Shown here: piece by piece, positions 1 to 11,834 of the stretch
How the letters are laid out: each line of letters begins with the position of its first letter
Numbering within the stretch: position 1 is the first letter of the stretch
DNA from: Pseudopyrenochaeta lycopersici
Lineage: Eukaryota; Ascomycota; Dothideomycetes; Pleosporales; Pseudopyrenochaetaceae
Direction: 5' to 3'
NCBI GenBank assembly: GCA_003313425.1
Contig: NHZP01000024.1
Coordinates: 682,001 to 746,000, forward strand
DNA: 64,000 nucleotides
Translations under genes and position numbers: made by a program
The notes under the pieces: model-generated
Told to the model about the DNA's origin: nothing
What the model saw: only the letters and a program-made list of their open reading frames with translations
The model's database searches: none

Positions 1-161
1 TGCAAAACCCCAATCAAGGCTTCAAGCTCTTGGATGAGATCGCGTACGCGCTTGGGATGGGTTTGAAAGCTCTGAACAGTTTTGAAAAGTGCGACACTAG
101 AATGACATGCAAAAGTGACTAACGTTAGCAGCCCCGAAGCAAGGCTTATAGGTTCTGCCAT
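1..161 (-). CDS. Fungal N-terminal-domain protein (5' part only)
   Basis: An ATG at 161-159 opens a frame that runs off the left edge after 53 codons. The translation begins MAEPISLASGLLTLVTFAC and continues with a QSFQTHPKRVRDLIQELEAL-type helix. This is the typical start of the large, poorly characterised fungal family whose N-terminal domain sits in front of zinc fingers, ankyrin repeats or nothing recognisable. The C-terminal part that would define the subtype lies outside the window, so no function is assigned. The start is supported by the family-like opening and by the lack of an earlier in-frame ATG. Other readings are possible because only 53 residues are visible. Confidence 0.6.
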   Translation of the reverse strand, partial: MAEPISLASGLLTLVTFACHSSVALFKTVQSFQTHPKRVRDLIQELEALIGVL

Positions 162-1520
162 GGCACTGTCAACTTCATGCGACAGAGTGGAAACTTCAGC
201 CTACGCATCGCGGGGTCGAGCTTATGTACATTTGTGCTAAGTCACATTACAGCCAAAACAGCGCTTAAGCCTCATGCTTGATTGGTGTTCGCTTTGTTGT
301 AAGCGCGAGCGCTAACACGACTGAGGAGGGGCAACTACCCAACCAGCGCCCTTTTTCGCTTCGACAAACAAATAGGGCCAGCATCCTCTTCGATCACACA
401 GGTGTTCAGCTTTCAAATAAATCAGAAATGAATTTTACCAACCTAAAAGACACTCGACGAAGAGAGCTAGAGTTTGCTATCAACAGCTTCCTAAGCCTCT
501 TCAAACTCATCGTCCTCAGGCTGTATTTGAATGACATGGCCGATTTCGTTTACGACTCCAAAGTTAAATTCAACAACAAGAGCTTAATGTACCCCCAATT
601 GCACAGCTATACAGAAAGACTGAGGGCTTTGCCAAGACACTTGAAGCACTATATAGAAGTGACGTAGTATTTGCTGTCGTCGACAATGCAAATGGTACAA
701 CCAAATAATTACTCAATAGCAGCATGTATTCGAAGGGACTATGCTCATGATATCCGCAGGAACCACACTGTCAAAAATCAAGATGGGGTCAAACTTATGG
801 TGGAGCGGATCCTTTGGCGAGAAGGTAAAGAGAAGCAGAATGTGAGGAGTAAGTCGACCTAGCATATCTCTGTTACCCAGATCCCAGGACATTTTTGAGC
901 GATGGGGTTAGCGGGACGTTGGGTCATGGCTAGAAAGTTGTAAGGGGATTTTTCATATCTTTCTCATGGGAAACGACTTTGAGGAATCGTCAACTGGCCT
1001 TATGGCGATTCTGGTGCAGTAATTTAAAATAAATTTTAGAGCTATTGATGAGTGCAATATTAAGCCTTGGGTAAACTTGAAGGTGTTTTCAGTTGCATTG
1101 GTCTATATTTACTATCCGGCCACGCTAAATTGTAGCTTGATCTCTCTTAGAATCGGTGTTCTTGTATCATAATCTTACGCTGTATTTGGGGGTAGAGGAC
1201 ATGACGAGAAAATTTCAAACGAAGGTAAACTCCTCTTTATTGTACGAATAATTGTATATATTTAACATAAATTTGGTTTAAATAGGTTCATGAAAGCGTT
1301 GGAGAAAATACAAGTTATAGATGCAGCTCGTAATCACATTGCTTGTAAGATAACCATACTGTACCATGTAGCAGCATAGTCGCTTACAAGGCATCAGACT
1401 CTTGAAGAAACCGAACAAGTAGAGACTAAATGCTTTACATCTCCTCCTAAATTCATTTCATGTATATATCTTCATTGAACAATTATGGGATTGCCTGATT
1501 TTTTTTTGACTGCACACGAT
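162..1520. other. Intergenic, no gene recognised
   Basis: This is about 1.36 kb of AT-leaning sequence. An open frame at 278-667 (+) has no family motif and no splice context that would extend it. I see no repeats or RNA genes here. Confidence 0.5.
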
Positions 1521-1955
1521 TCAAGCCGACTTTGTGCATCCCATCGGGTTGCTATCCTCCTGTATTTTATCAGCAATTGTATGATAGGCTCCAACATACC
1601 CTCAAGTCTACGCACATCGAAAGTGCAAGTTATTTTCGAGAACCCCAATGCACTACAAATGGTAGTATCTACTGTGTGGTTAGCTGTCTTATCACTGCTC
1701 TGGAAAGGGGTGGAGAAAGAAGAGAGGAGACACATTAGATCCGAAACATCCTGACTTACCAACCGTGCATGAACTAAGTAAAAACTGCTTGAGTAATTCT
1801 TTCACGATGGGGATGGGTATGTCGGGGCAGCAAAATTCTTCCGTAGAGCCTTGGCGACGAGCAAGTGCTGCAGCATCGTCATTCTTGTGGCGTTGATTTA
1901 TTGTGGCAGCGGAGGAAAGCGTAAGAAGAGTGACAAAAACCGGGAAAAACTGCAT
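1521..1955 (-). CDS. Small secreted cysteine-rich protein (effector-like)
   Basis: Three exons can be joined: 1955-1760, 1671-1616 and 1559-1521, giving 96 aa. Intron 1 (1759-1672) has donor GTAAGT and ends GCTAACCACACAG. Intron 2 (1615-1560) has donor GTGCGT and ends GCTGATAAAATACAG. Phases match at both junctions. The start MQFFPVFVTLLTLSSA reads as a signal peptide, followed by a dibasic LARRQ site like those cut by Kex2. The mature part has six cysteines, including one CC pair. Small size, signal peptide, dibasic site and cysteine content fit a secreted fungal effector-like or antimicrobial-like peptide, but I recognise no family. It does not match the eight-cysteine hydrophobin pattern. 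The alternative of no splicing ends the frame soon after the CC pair and is less convincing. Confidence 0.55.
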
Positions 1956-3018
1956 ATTGGTGGTGTAAAAGATCAAGAGGTACAAAACTGGAACTACTGC
2001 AAAATGTGTTCAGACCAAACTGGGGTAAGCTTTAAAGAACAAGGGTTGGTGGTCTTGAGAAGGATATATTCTTCAAGCGAGAGACTGAACTTTATACTTG
2101 AACAAGAACATTTAGACGCCTAGTATCGGAAGCATATGCTCTCGCCTGCCTTGCACACATCGTGTTGTGTAAGACCTTCCTTAAAAACCTACGTTGATTG
2201 GACCTCTTAACATAGCCCCCGAGCTTCTCCACTTGTGTTACTATCTATCTGGTTCAACACATTTACGATGCTGTGCCACTTCGGCTTCAATAGAGACCTG
2301 TGAATACACTTGGATAGTGGTATCAGTCAGACAGCTTGTCTGAGAAATTTGCGAGCATTTGGCACAACCTTTTACCCCGAAAAGCAGAACAGAAAGCGAC
2401 TGTTTTAGCAGTCTGAAGGTAAAGGAATACATTCCAATATCTACTAGAGCAGCGCAAAGACCCGAGTCAACAGAAAGATTTAAAGAATACTGGGGAGGTC
2501 AATGCTGTGAGACAACAGCTGAATGAGTTGTTATAGGTTCTTAGACCACGAGCATCTCCGTAAATCTGCCAAGTTGTAGCCGAATTGTACATATTAGGCG
2601 AGTTCAGGCACACCCTGCATGCAGTCATCAAGAATACAAATTTGTAAACATGCAAAAAAGGATTTATCAGAATCTGCAGCATGTCGATCGTATTAATACT
2701 CTTAACAAAATTATACCCCACATATTTACCAGCATCCGCACCATGATATATTGCCTTAGGTAAGGTGGTCACATGGCTGGCTTGGTTTAAAGTGAACTCC
2801 AAAATGTGGATGGCCTTGAATGTGGGTTCAGGTGCATTCGTCTATGTTCTGCATCAAATGATTCTAAAGCAGGTACATGCGTTGTTGAAGGCCCATACAG
2901 AGGCATTTCTGATCATTGAGAACAAACACAAGACCCTAACTTGTTTCTATTACGAGTGTAGCACAAGGGGCTCTTTGACATTTTCACGGCAAGTAATGGC
3001 TCTGATGAACAATATATT
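1956..3018. other. Intergenic, no gene recognised
   Basis: This is the gap between the small secreted gene and the 3' end of the xylitol dehydrogenase gene. Open frames here (for example 2467-2802 minus and 2765-3028 plus) show no family motifs. Confidence 0.45.
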
Positions 3019-4232
3019 TCAACTGTGAACACCCTCGATTAAGTTCTTGATGCCCTCACCCTTTGCTGTTTTATCCCAAGCTTCTGTTGCTCGATCGAAA
3101 GGGGTTACTGAACTAATTAGTGGCTTCACACTAATGACTCCTCTCTGCATAAATCCAATTGCCAACTCATAGTCGCCAGATCCATATCTAAAGCAACCCC
3201 TCACCATCGATTCTTTTTGACCCATTGCTACAATTGGAAATTCAATCTTTGGTTTACCCAAACCCGTCTGCACGTACTTCCCACCTGGTCGCAAGATATG
3301 TATGCCAGTCTCAATACTTGATGCAGCACCAGAGGCCTCGATGACAGTGTCTACACGCCCTCCGAATGTATCGATGCCGTACTCATCTAACCCAAACTCT
3401 TTTAGGAGATGTGTTGCGTTTTCTTCAGCTCCGATGCTGGTGGAAGATCGGAAGATTTCGCAGTTCAAGTACGAGGTAGCAAACTCCAACTTCTTCTCTA
3501 GAATATCAACGACAATTACTCGATGAGCTCCAAACTGCTTGGCGACAGCTGCGCAGAACAAGCCAATTGTCCCACTCCCCATCACAACGACTGTCTCACC
3601 AGGTTTTACATCACCCAATTTCACGGCATGCACCGCAACGGCCAGTGGCTCCACCAGCACCGCCTCATCCAGGCCCATCTCATCCGGAATCTTGTACACA
3701 AAGTCCTCTGCAACGACGAAATATTTTGACAATGTTCCTTGAGTATCAGGCGGTCCAGGTGCGGCAGCGAAGCGTAGTTGTCGACACAAATTGTACGTGC
3801 CAGACTTACATGCCTTGCACAAGCGGCACGGGACACCTGGCTCGATTGCGACTCGATCACCGGGTTTAACACTCTTAACGGCAGAGCCGACCTCTTGGAT
3901 TGTGCCAGAAGCTTCGTGACCCATGACGATACCTGTTTTCGGGTTAACCATTTTACCAATACCACCATGGTTCCAGAAGTGTACCTAGCGAATAATGAGA
4001 AAGATTATCGATGAATGACAGGTAAAATGCTCACATCGCTACCACAAACGCCAACATAATTGATACGTACGAGGACATCATGTGGCTCGCGTAAATCAGG
4101 CACTGATCTGTCTTCCAGGTTTGCCTTTTTGGCGCCGTAGAGTACTATTGACGGATTCTGCATGGTCTGAACGTTTGTAGACGAGGCCATCTCGAGTGTC
4201 AATCGTGCTGTTTCGGAACGAATAGGCGCCAA
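3019..4232 (-). CDS. Zinc-dependent xylitol/sorbitol dehydrogenase-type MDR enzyme
   Basis: Two exons, 4232-4035 and 3984-3019, are separated by a 50-bp intron (GTGAGC...CGCTAG) and give 387 aa. The protein is a medium-chain zinc alcohol dehydrogenase that would oxidise xylitol to D-xylulose with NAD+ in the cytosol (pentose catabolism). Catalytic zinc residues are visible as C63 in VCGSD and H88-E89 in GHEASG. The structural zinc site is complete at C118, C121, C124 and C132. A Rossmann motif GSGTIGL lies near residue 203. The RYGSGDYELA segment resembles xylitol dehydrogenases more than L-arabinitol dehydrogenases, but the two are close relatives. An in-frame ATG 14 codons downstream (MASSTNVQ) would give a length nearer the family norm. 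The upstream region carries candidate XlnR and CreA sites. Confidence 0.85.
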
Positions 4233-4910
4233 TCTTTCACAGGAAGTGTAATTTGCGCTGCGGCGCTTGTCAAGCTTTTATACGTTTTTCTGAGCCGGAG
4301 ATTTATTGTACCCTTGCCTCAACAAATCGCCACTTCTGGGGTGGTGGAAGGATTGAAGCGGGGATTAGACGCGTGTAAATCGGGCCCCGCAATTGGCCTA
4401 GCCACTGCCCGGCTTTATCATTGCAACTCGATACTTTATGCATACGCCGTCACATTTTGAGGTAAATTGAGAATGTTGTTGTTATTGTAACAAGTACTTA
4501 AGGTACCGAGTTTAACGTCTAATATGTCCAGAGAGCGGAAGCACCCATCCTACAATGTCGGTTTCGAGAAAGCCAAGACTTATTCAGATATAGTAAATCA
4601 GATGGCTCACACAACAGGCAGCTACACGCTTTGAGCGCACCTCCTGATCTTAGAGGACTGATGACGAAGTCCTGGAAAACACATAGGACCCAACGCATAG
4701 GAGCGTGCCGCAATCGTACACTTGGCTCTGATATGAGGGGAAACATTACGCTTTGACCATTGTTTACATGACAACCAGTGTGCTACCCTCGCTCTTGGAA
4801 CATAAAAGTCGTCATTTCTCATGTCTAATCAAAAATTCGTCTTCTTCGCTTACTACACTCGATACATTATCTCGCACTCTCCATAATCATAACAGTCGTC
4901 TATTTCCGCC
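4233..4910. promoter_or_regulatory. Divergent promoter, xylitol dehydrogenase / MYND gene
   Basis: This 678-bp region separates two divergent genes. Read toward the dehydrogenase, it has a GGCTAG at 4398-4403 matching the relaxed XlnR site GGCTAR. It has a GCGGGG (4385-4390, minus strand) and a CTGGGG (4336-4341, plus strand), both matching the CreA consensus SYGGRG. Such sites are known for xylanolytic induction and carbon catabolite repression in ascomycetes. They are short and occur by chance, so function is inference. Confidence 0.35.
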
Positions 4911-5663
4911 ATGGGAGACGCGGTTCAAACATGCGCCAACTGCGAAAAAGCGGCCGCCGAAAGTAATGTTACTGCCCTTAAAAACTGCGCCAAGTGCAAA
5001 GTCACGCTGTACTGCTGCCGTGACTGTCAAAAGGCCGACTGGAAGATTCACAAGAAGGTCTGCGCCAGCCTGGCGAATGTTAGTGCTGCGGTCAACAACA
5101 TCCACAACAACAGTTACCAAGCGCCACGTCTCAAAGGTCTCCAGAAATTTGTACCAAATCCATTCACTCGGCTTGACCAGGGAAAATATCTACACGACCG
5201 ACCAGAGACAGACGTGTATAAATTGCTTATTGACTCCTTCCGCATGCGCCAAGCAGATGACTTCAATTTCGAGAACAAGACGATGCCTCGCAGCGTATAT
5301 ACTGGCGCAGCATCAAGCATGGATCCATTTCGACAGTACATTGCCAAAGCAGCTACAAGGTCGAACCTACTACCACCATGGTGGAATTCAGAGAAACAGA
5401 CGGAATGCGAGGTTTTCGGCGAGAGCGGCGCCTGGAGTGATCTGCGTAAGAAAGTCACAAAGCAGGAGATTATCGATCACTATGGAGACCAAAAAGCCCC
5501 CATGCAGGTGAGAATGCTGGCGGAAGCGGTGTACGGCGTTGGGTCGATGGGCCAGAACGGCGAAGGCATGCGCAAGCTAATGTGTCAGATGGAGCAAGGT
5601 GGGCCAGGAGATGGGTGGTCCACGAGTATGGTAAACATTGATCCATCTGCCAGAGGTTCGTAG
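4911..5663 (+). CDS. MYND-type zinc finger protein
   Basis: A single uninterrupted frame gives 250 aa, with ATG in a good context (CGCCATGG). Residues 8-51 form a MYND finger: C8-x2-C11, a second CxxC (CAKC), then YCCRDCQ, W and HKKVC. This domain usually mediates protein-protein binding to proline-rich partners. The remaining 200 residues have no catalytic motif that I recognise; many dothideomycete MYND proteins are of this MYND-plus-unknown type. There is no signal peptide or membrane segment. Function beyond zinc-dependent protein binding is unknown. Confidence 0.85.
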   Translation: MGDAVQTCANCEKAAAESNVTALKNCAKCKVTLYCCRDCQKADWKIHKKVCASLANVSAAVNNIHNNSYQAPRLKGLQKFVPNPFTRLDQGKYLHDRPETDVYKLLIDSFRMRQADDFNFENKTMPRSVYTGAASSMDPFRQYIAKAATRSNLLPPWWNSEKQTECEVFGESGAWSDLRKKVTKQEIIDHYGDQKAPMQVRMLAEAVYGVGSMGQNGEGMRKLMCQMEQGGPGDGWSTSMVNIDPSARGS

Positions 5664-6698
5664 AAGGGCCTTAGGAAAGGATCTAGATGGTGGAAACTAT
5701 GATTGCTACTGTACACTTGGTGACAGCCATGTATCCTGTATTGAATAGATAGGTACTATGTTGAGATGGTGATGGATGAAACAATCAAAGGAATATGTGA
5801 CCAAAGTATAAGTCTCGCTTCGTTGCAGACACAACCCATGCTACCGGTGATGAGGATCAAAAATGAATGGAAGCAAACCATGAAAGTGGATCTCACGAGT
5901 GCACATAATGCCTTAGTTAGCTTTCATAATATGTCTTAAGCAAACTGTGTAGTACTACACACCTCCATTACCTTCATCATGTGTCTGATGACCTTTTCCG
6001 CCCCAACATTGAATCCTTGAAGCCAATGAGCTCAACTCACTGCGCATTGACGCTCACACAAGGCTGTGCAATCAGCGCCAATGTGTTCTTCATCACTACC
6101 GAGCAGCTCCGAAACCATGCTCGTCCACATTGCAAGCACATTACTGCTGTACTGTAACTGCTTTGAGCAGTGATTCGCGCCGTCTACTATCCTTGAGAAG
6201 ATACTGCTCTTCCAAAATGGTTCCATATTTGGTGAGCTGTCGCATTTTTTAGTATGTCTATAAGAATCGGCAACAATAGGTCAGTCCAGATGCAGGTCAT
6301 TTCTGATCTGGCTGTCCTGGTTTGTAAACACCGACGGAGAGTCGAGGGTCGCAGATAGTGTGGGCCCTTGTCGGGATTAGAATGGCCTCAATTGTCAGAG
6401 CATAATAAAAAATTTGTCTGCATTCGATTGCAGGCTTATAGTGGATTGATCATGTCTCGTTGTCGCCATTGAATTGATGATGTAGTGGTCTGCAGGGTCA
6501 AGATGCGGAGTTCGCACGTGCCCTGGTGCGCCCAAAGCTCCAAATCTTTTCAAGGTGCAGCTCAAGCGACATCATCGCCCTTGCCCATCACAGTAACAAT
6601 AACACGGATCCCCTCAAACCCAATACCTCCCGTCGCCAGTACCGATCTACCTTGCCCTTTTGAATTTCTCGCATTGAATCTCGCCCAAGACTTTCACG
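5664..6698. other. Intergenic, no gene recognised
   Basis: About 1 kb between the MYND gene and TIM10. The small open frame at 6032-6226 (minus) shows nothing recognisable. Confidence 0.45.
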
Positions 6699-7187
6699 AT
6701 GTCTTTCCTTTTCGGACAGAAGCCCCAGATCTCCTCGGAGCAGAAGATTGCACAGGCAGAGGCGGAAATTGACATGGTATCCGACATGTACAGCCGGTAT
6801 GTCTCCCTCCTCTTCCTCTCCTTTCAACCAGGCATGATATTTTCGCCCTCCTGTCAACTGTCTCTTCTCGGAACCTAACCTCTGTTCCTCCACAAACATC
6901 CCCATTATTCTCTCTCTCCCAGCTTCACAACCATCTCAGTCTTTCTCTTCCACTGTCTTTGAGACAAATCCATTAAAGTTCTTTTCCACAGACTGGTCAA
7001 ATCCTGCACATCCAAATGCATCGATACCTCGTACCGCGAAGCCGATCTCAACAAGGGTGAATCTGTGTGCCTGGACCGCTGCGTTGCAAAGTTCTTCGAA
7101 GTCAACGTCAAGGTCAGCGAAAAGATGCAAGGTGAGGCGCAAGGAAGGCAAGGAGGAGGTGGTGGCATGTTCGGAGGTGGTATGTAA
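6699..7187 (+). CDS. TIM10: Mitochondrial small TIM chaperone Tim10
   Basis: Two exons, 6699-6796 and 6992-7187, with a 195-bp intron (GTATGT...CCACAG), give 97 aa. The twin CX3C signature is present as CTSKC and CLDRC, each forming the disulfide hairpin of small Tim proteins. The start MSFLFGQKP and the [15 protein letters not shown] helix match Tim10 rather than Tim8, Tim9 or Tim13. The tail is glycine-rich and ends FGGGM. Tim9-Tim10 hexamers escort hydrophobic carrier precursors across the intermembrane space to the TIM22 complex. Neither the start nor the stop is ambiguous. Confidence 0.93.
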
Positions 7188-7821
7188 GAGTGGACTACAG
7201 TAGGAGGGATTGGAAAAGGAGACAGATGCAGTGATGAATTGGTTTAAACTGCAGTCTTTGTGCAGGAGAAGAGGAGCATCTGCGGGTGCAACAAGAACGA
7301 CAGAAGAGGTGTATACTCCACTTTTGGACCAGGCGCAATGTCATATTGAGGGTCACGGGCATGGGAATGTGTACAACGTGTATTTCATCTGAAGCGGCAT
7401 GGCTGGACAATTTGATTCTCTGCTTTGTTACTTAGGTTTTCAACCTCGATATCGTGGAACGCTCTCTATGCAACTGGCGTATAATGTGCAATGAAGCACC
7501 GTATTAACCAACCTTAAGCTATGACCATGTCGAGACTGCTAGTCAGACAAGAGAAATCGTATGGAGACAAACGATAGAGCCCCGTGCAATAGTGGAACCC
7601 AGCCTAGTTTGTGCCAAAGAAATCAACCAAACATAGAGAATCCCATCGTTGCTTCGTGAATGAAAGTGTTCATGATTGATGTTAAATCAAGAGCACGAAA
7701 AGCCAAGACAGGTTAGATTCGATAAGTCGCCTAGCAATCATATCAGTAATAACTCAATTGATGATGATAAAGTTTTCTCCTCACCATCTCAGTCAACCGC
7801 CATTCGCATTACGGCAATTCT
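7188..7821. other. Convergent 3' region, no gene recognised
   Basis: This is the 3' flank shared by TIM10 (plus) and the 998-aa orphan gene (minus). Nothing beyond untranslated sequence is seen. Confidence 0.5.
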
Positions 7822-10800
7822 TCACTTTTCGTATACGACAGAGTCCGACTCTGATTCAGGCCCTATGAGGCCATCACGCTTCACAAGCTGCTTAATAGCC
7901 AGTAGCGTCTCGCTATCGAGAATTGGCTCACACAACTTTTGCAATCGGACCAACTCCACACCAGCACGCTCAGCGTTCAGCTCCGCGTCACGAGCATACT
8001 TCCTTGCCTTCTCGGTGCTCATTTTAGCCTCTCTATAACACTCGACCGAATGAAGTACAGCCTGTTTGATTCGTAACGTCAGAATAAGTTCATTACATAT
8101 GTCGGGAGTGGAAGTAGAGCGTAGAACAAACCTCTGCGATCTCGAGGCCACGGATACGATGTGGAGAGTCTGTGGCCACCGAGGTTACACGGTTGATAAT
8201 ATTATTGACGACAGTGGCAGTATCATAATAAGCAATGTGTGAAGGCTCTTGCGTCGTGCTGTATGACGAAGCTTTTAGGAAAGAGAGTGAAGCCTCGGGA
8301 TTAGCGCCCTGGGTAGACATGTCCAAGTTAGGATCCTCCATTACCATGGTCTCAACCTTGCACTTGTTTTGGGGCTCTGATTGCAGCTTCAACTCAGGCA
8401 GTGTGGGTGATTGGGTCTTGGATATGTTTGCAGAGTTCCTAATGCGCTTTGCTAAGGAGCTTCGTACACCTATCATGGACGCTTCCTTCGGCTCAGCAAC
8501 TGTTACTTTTGCCTCTACGTGTTTAGCATCAGGCTTATGGAAAATATCACGGAGGCTTCGCTTAATCTTGACTTTGTTCGTAGTAGAATCCTTGCCTGTG
8601 TTGCTGCATGTGACATTCAGCACATCTAGCCTCTCTGCGGACATGCTACTATGAAAAGATGGTGACGAAACTGCCGTCGAACGCTCAAGCTTATGATGGC
8701 TGGCCATTGTTACAGGCTCTGAAAGAGCACGACCTTGGATGGGCGTCGTATGCTTCGATCCCCGTAGCCTGGAAGTTTTTGCTGGGTGAATTGCATCATA
8801 TAAATGAGTGGCAGAAAGTAATGCAGGAGCTCGCTTTTGAGACGTCCTGATATACAATCCGGGATCTCGTTCACTTGTATGATCAACTGAGCTCAGTGAT
8901 GGGTTTGTCTCACTATGAGCGACATTGGTGTTCTTAGGCTTGCTCAAAATGAACCTGAGCGGCATCCATTTCTGAAGTCTGTGCTTTCGAGATTCGCCCG
9001 GTGGGTTCTTCTGATTCATGTTGAGGACCTGTTCTGCCTTCGGAGGCATGATAGGCTGGATGCTTGTGGCTTCTTGCAACTAGTATCCGCATTAGTATGG
9101 TGATTTGGATAGAGAGGGTACTTGTACCTTGGCTGTGTTTGCAGACGCCTTGAATGAGTTGGATGATAACGATGGAGAAGTATCGGTCAGCTCCAAACCG
9201 GGCACAATCGTGTTCCTTAAAGCGCCCGACATTGATTGTTTGGTCGCTGGAGATGTGAGAAGTAAGTTTCTGGCATTGTTTGGCGCTGTCAGCGTAAGTG
9301 ATACAGGGGTGGATGAGACTGGAACAGCAGAGTCGGAGCTGGCAGTCCTAGGAGGCTGCATCGACCTGATAGGATTGACCTTCACTGGTGACTTTGCATT
9401 CGGTCCAGTGTCAGTGGAGTCCGGAGTCGGCGAACGTGACGCAATGCTATCAGATCTACTAGACATGATCTGTGTAGGAATGGATCTAGCCAGAGAGTTC
9501 AGGGGACGATCCTGAGGACCTTTATCAAGCGTTTTATCCGGCACAGCATACCCATTCGGGATGATGTTACCTCCACCGAGGTCTTCGGCATTAGCTTCTA
9601 CACAGATGGTTGATACTGCGCCAGGTCCTGAGGCAGAAGATCCCCAAGATAGACGCTTGCCGCGAGTACTGCTCGGGTAGTCTTGCTGTGATCCGTCTCC
9701 AACAATAGAGTCATTGGCCATACTGCATAATGACCTGGCTCCAATCGAGTCATATTGTTGCTTTATATGGTGCTTATCGGTGAACTGAGAAGCTCGAGTG
9801 GCGTATTGCGGAATTGAAGACTGATGTCCAGTGGAGGTTGTTGTAATCAGACCATTCTCTGGGGACACGGTACAACTTTCAGTTATGTGACCCTCAGTCT
9901 CTTCTCTTTCAAGCATTGGCCACATGGTAGAACCTGGCCTTATTTGTCGTGACTGAGAGGAAGGCTGTGCAGTTGATGTATCAGGCTTGTTTGATTGGGA
10001 TAGAGGCATCAAACTACGTTTAGAGCTGATACGCGGCGGAACAGGGATCACTCCTAGGGCGCTCCTTTTGCAAGCGAGTGGACTCTCCAGTACTACTTTT
10101 GTTCCGGTTGAGATAGCATGGAAAGTGTTTGTAAATGGATTTTTGGCACTGCCCTCACGCGGTTCAGTCATCTGAGTGAATTTTTCGTAGCGTAGAGACA
10201 GATCTTGAGCAGATACAGGTCGCGCTCTCAGCTTTTTGTCAACGTCTGACACAACAGTGGGTATTTCTGTTCTGTCAGTGAAGAATGAATTAGCAATCTG
10301 TCGCGGCGTTGCACCTTCAGACACGGTGCGCTGCTGCTGGATAGTAGTATTCTTCGGAAGCAGCCACTGCTTCAACGGTGGTGAGATATTCTCTGGGCGG
10401 AGGATAGGCCATTCATCATCTGGGGGACTACCCGACTCTGCGTCAACGAGCGTACGATGAGCCTTTGGTGGACTGTTTGGGTTGACTACCTGCGCGATAG
10501 GTGGACTGGGAAGTGGCTTGCTGCAAACCGACGTGCGAGTCAACTTCTTCGTTCCCTGCCAGGTCAGATGTGATGTACAGTAACCATAGTACCTAATACC
10601 TACTGAATACGTAGACCTGACCACCACAGGCATGTCTCCTTGGGCTGTGCGCGAGCTCGCATGCTGTAAGCCAGCAGCAACATTGCAATTTGTGGATTTT
10701 GGAAAAGGACCATGCGTCGGGAGCTGAGTCGGTAACTTTCGTGGGATCTTGGAGCTCGCCGTGGGCGATATGGCAGTGTAGCGGGGCGACCCGGCTGCGC

Positions 10801-10936
10801 TGACGTAGAAAGGGCTACGACGACCTGCACTACCAATGCGCTCTGTAGTTGGCGCGTTTGGAATTTTGGACGGGTTGGCAACCTTAAAGCCAACATGCCG
10901 TGCATTGGCATCAGCCTTGTGAAGTGGAGTGGACAT
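7822..10936 (-). CDS. 998-aa protein of unknown function, low-complexity with C-terminal coiled coil
   Basis: Three exons (10936-9128, 9079-8132, 8061-7822) join in phase 0 through a 48-bp intron (GTACAA...TACTAAT...ACTAG) and a 70-bp intron (GTTTGT...AAACAG). Most of the protein is Ser/Thr/Pro-rich and looks disordered, with SxIP-like and PLPSPP-like short motifs. The only ordered region is the last ~80 residues, a charged helix (for example EKARKYARDAELNAERAG) suited to a coiled coil. I recognise no domain or signal peptide. A further in-frame 48-bp intron may lie within exon 1 around 10,560-10,610, where an odd YSVGIRYYGYC stretch is bounded by GTAGGT and CTGGCAG; this would remove 16 residues. 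The layout resembles fungal cytoskeletal or polarity adaptors, but no function should be claimed. Confidence 0.75.
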
Positions 10937-11834
10937 TGTAAGTAAGTAGTCTGAGTATTCGTCTACACGGCGTAGTTGAGAGGTGGGTGTAGTGGCAAGG
11001 AGAAGGTATTATGTCGCAGTGTTTATTATGTTGATGCTAAATAGCTAGTTCTGTGCGGGGTCTCGTCTGCACGTGGAAATGGACGGTGACGGTGAAGGAG
11101 GGAATAACAGTAACGGGGCTTGGCAAAAACATACAGGCTCCTATACGGGCATGCTGGCAATGTAGCAAAGTGAAAGCGAGAACTATAAGGTCAAGTGCCG
11201 TGTGGTCGGTCTAAGGAGGAGTGAATAATCATGGGGCTGCTTGCCCTGAGGAAGGTCCGGTTCTCCCAGGGGCAAGAGCACTGGGCTCCATTTATTGACA
11301 CCCAGTAAAGCGAAGATGTTTGGCGTATACTCGAACCCTGACCAACTTGGGATGGCAGAAAGACATCATTCAAGCGCATTGAACTGTTTACTCTAGGCCA
11401 GGATCGTGCTGATAGCAGGTCAATAATGTTGAACAGAAGTCGACATTCTCAAATACGCTACCAATGCTTTTGTTTGACTTTGTAACTATAATTACCATGT
11501 TTTGCGTGATTTGGCTTCCTAGATAATAAACTCGCACGTTTCACATTATACAGTGTAGGCTTGCTAACACATGGGCCAAAAAATGGTAACTCGTTGGTAA
11601 GAGTACCGGAGACAACACATGAAAGATTCCGCTCAAGAATTCGACAGTTGTGCGTTAGATATTTGACTATACGGCTGATTATGATAGGGGAAAAGACTGG
11701 AAGAGGAAGACGTGATGAAGTGAGGTCATGACGCTTGGACCAGGCCGTTCCGAAAGGCCAGCATGTCGACGCGTCGAGCTCTGGACACATTTTCGAACTT
11801 CAGCGTCCAACTCGCTTCACACTCGTTCGACAAG
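10937..11834. promoter_or_regulatory. Divergent intergenic region, orphan / GWT1
   Basis: About 0.9 kb between two divergently transcribed genes. It must hold both promoters. No clear TATA box or repeat stands out. Confidence 0.4.

Noticed and set aside
4753..5511. 252-codon plus-strand frame overlapping the MYND gene
   Set aside because: A shadow frame of low complexity and basic composition; the MYND frame is clearly the coding one.
11191..11400. Possible tRNA-like GGTTCGAGT segment on the minus strand
   Set aside because: I could not fold a matching acceptor stem, D-arm and anticodon arm around it.
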